This document shows positions 63,054 to 64,000 of a stretch of 64,000 nucleotides of DNA, piece by piece. The stretch is taken from contig JAGBTG010000027.1 of assembly GCA_017631435.1 (NCBI GenBank), positions 22,286-86,285 on the forward strand. The letters run 5' to 3'. Every line of letters starts with the position of its first letter. The first letter of the stretch is position 1. The position numbers and the translations under genes were made by a program. Under the pieces are notes generated by a model. It saw only the letters and a list, made by a program, of their open reading frames with translations. It was not told the origin of the DNA and made no database searches. Origin of the DNA: Bacteroidales bacterium (lineage in GTDB: Bacteria; Bacteroidota; Bacteroidia; Bacteroidales; UBA932).

Positions 63054-63734
63054 CTATATTTCCCGGTACTTCCTTGAAATTGGAATAGCTTCATTAGGAA
63101 GATGCACCTGGGTAGCCTCCCATGACAAAATATGGGCTTTGTTAACCAAAAATGAGCGGTGCACCCTTACAAACTTGGGACTAAGAAATTCTTCCCATCT
63201 TGAAATATTCATTTTGGTACGGTAAGATTCACCACCTATGCAGCGCACCCATACCTCAGAGTCATTGGATTCAATGTATTTGATTTTTGAAATTTGCAAT
63301 GAAATCTTTCGTCTTTCCGAGGTAAATTCAACTGATTCCTCCGCATCTTGTTCCAACTTTTTCTTGAAGATCTTTTCCCTCAACAAATAATTCAGTGCAC
63401 AAAGGGAACCTATACTGAAAATGATAAGAACAGGATTAAGCATAAAAATATTCCCGACAGCAAACTTGTCCAAATACCATCCACTCAAGCATAGTCCAAA
63501 ATATGCAGTTACCACAACTGCACAGCCAAGCCATATGGCATTCTTGATTCCTTGCATCCTGTTCTCAAAGGATATCTGCTTATACAGTATATTTGCCATA
63601 AGCATAGCCGGCAACATCAGCGACGAGTATAGGAACGCAACTGCAAAAGAATCGCAACCGCTCATATAAATAAGGCTGATTACCAAAACTCCTGCAATCC
63701 AAAATATGATATCAAATGCAATGGTCCGGTTCAT
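63054..63734 (-). CDS. LytTR-domain membrane regulator
   Basis: A 226-aa protein with four membrane helices (about 8-25, 30-50, 60-85 and 92-112) and a C-terminal LytTR DNA-binding domain (RKISLQISKIKYIESNDSEVWV to FVRVHRSFLVNKAHIL). This couples a membrane sensor directly to DNA binding without a receiver domain. I chose ATG 63734 (MNRTIAFDII) because the -7 box TAAATTTG at 63756-63763 overlaps the alternative ATG 63758. Confidence 0.88.
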   Translation of the reverse strand: MNRTIAFDIIFWIAGVLVISLIYMSGCDSFAVAFLYSSLMLPAMLMANILYKQISFENRMQGIKNAIWLGCAVVVTAYFGLCLSGWYLDKFAVGNIFMLNPVLIIFSIGSLCALNYLLREKIFKKKLEQDAEESVEFTSERRKISLQISKIKYIESNDSEVWVRCIGGESYRTKMNISRWEEFLSPKFVRVHRSFLVNKAHILSWEATQVHLPNEAIPISRKYREI

Positions 63735-63755
63735 TCTTGTGCTATTATTTTTTCT

Positions 63756-63763
63756 CAAATTTA
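63756..63763 (-). promoter_or_regulatory. -7 box upstream of the LytTR gene
   Basis: TAAATTTG on the minus strand, an exact TAnnTTTG match. It overlaps the first ATG of the long frame and so decides the start. Confidence 0.5.
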
Positions 63764-63881
63764 GCCATATTTCCTAAATTTATAGGTGAAAATCTGTCGG
63801 GAAAGGCATACCAAGAGGGGATTAAAGGGTTTCTGCACCGGATGGAGGGGTTTTAAAATTGGAAAAATATTGCCCTTGGAT

Positions 63882-63889
63882 GAACTTTG
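63882..63889 (+). promoter_or_regulatory. Possible promoter of the right-edge gene
   Basis: GAACTTTG, one base off TAnnTTTG, preceded by TTG at 63859-63861 with 20 bp between, which fits the -33/-7 arrangement. Confidence 0.4.
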
Positions 63890-63922
63890 CAGAAGCTTTT
63901 AACCAATTAAATTTTTACAGTT

Positions 63923-64000
63923 ATGATTGCTTATTCTTACTTTTTGCAAGGTGGTCCATTTGGAATGGGACTGCTTACTTTACTTCTTATCGGGCTATGC
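63923..64000 (+). CDS. Start of a probable MotA/TolQ/ExbB-type gene, cut by window edge
   Basis: ATG 63923 opens a frame that stays open to the window end (26 codons, beginning MIAYSYFLQGGPFGMGLLT). The QGGPFxMxxLTLLLI pattern at the start followed by a hydrophobic helix is seen in MotA/TolQ/ExbB proton-channel proteins of Bacteroidetes. Too little remains to be sure. Confidence 0.45.
   Translation, partial: MIAYSYFLQGGPFGMGLLTLLLIGLC

Overview
The window is a gene-dense chromosomal segment of a member of the Bacteroidales, probably a gut anaerobe. The evidence is the TAnnTTTG -7 boxes with no E. coli-type -10, the near absence of Shine-Dalgarno sites, and the gene families present: DUF3078 outer-membrane protein, FeoA-FeoB fusion, short prolyl-tRNA synthetase, DoxX/BT_3928-type protein, M64 peptidase, C_GCAxxG_C_C protein, Hc1-like histone H1, and GH29 fucosidase. 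A bile-acid:sodium symporter homologue, a choloylglycine-hydrolase-family enzyme, a fucosidase and cytochrome bd fit an intestinal habitat. I cannot name the genus. I saw no rRNA, tRNA, CRISPR array, transposase or intact prophage.

Layout. 1-981: a surface lipoprotein rich in His, Trp and Tyr that runs off the left edge. 1.1-8.6 kb: proS, a conserved unknown, a DUF3078 protein, folP, then tmk, a DoxX protein and an alkaline phosphatase. 8.6-17.4 kb: a choloylglycine-hydrolase-family enzyme, purB, an M64 peptidase, a YjjG-like phosphatase, DivIC/FtsB, a sugar nucleotidyltransferase, a CPBP protease, a phosphomannose isomerase with a striking His/Cys tail, and an S4-domain protein. 17.4-25.4 kb: pth, ribosomal L25, a dipeptidyl peptidase III lipoprotein with a holin-like and a YtxH-like membrane protein, a C11 peptidase and an M28 peptidase. 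25.4-36 kb: alanine/sodium symporter, alanine racemase, an M6 peptidase, an Hc1-like protein, MarC, holA, a lone HsdR_N nuclease-fold protein, the CCA-adding enzyme, and two small cysteine/metal proteins. 36-46 kb: a fused GH29 fucosidase, an exported Fe-S aldo/keto reductase, a serine hydrolase, an exported flavin-reductase fusion, and cydA-cydB-EFR1 ferredoxin. 46-57 kb: an Omp85-like protein, an acyltransferase, the bile-acid symporter homologue, FeoAB, a nuclease, a methyltransferase, and an ECF sigma - membrane protein - TraB operon. 57-64 kb: a more AT-rich, regulatory and partly degraded stretch with an Abi-family remnant, TlpA, BlaR1/BlaI, a PH-domain protein, an HTH protein, a LytTR regulator and the start of a MotA/TolQ/ExbB-like gene.

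The strongest unexplained signal is not a gene. The octamer TCCCGACA (complement TGTCGGGA) occurs 35 times by my reading, about one per 1.8 kb, where one or two would be expected by chance. It is in both orientations, in all three codon registers and between genes. One inverted pair forms the stem of a terminator. Density, orientation-independence and terminator use resemble the DNA-uptake sequences of Neisseria and Pasteurellaceae, although a Chi-like or methylation target is also possible. A second unexplained theme is a set of five long imperfect dyads of 101-176 nt, all between genes, two of which share the apex GCTTTGC.

Coordinates, motif counts and repeats were read by eye; functional names rest on motif recognition without any database search.
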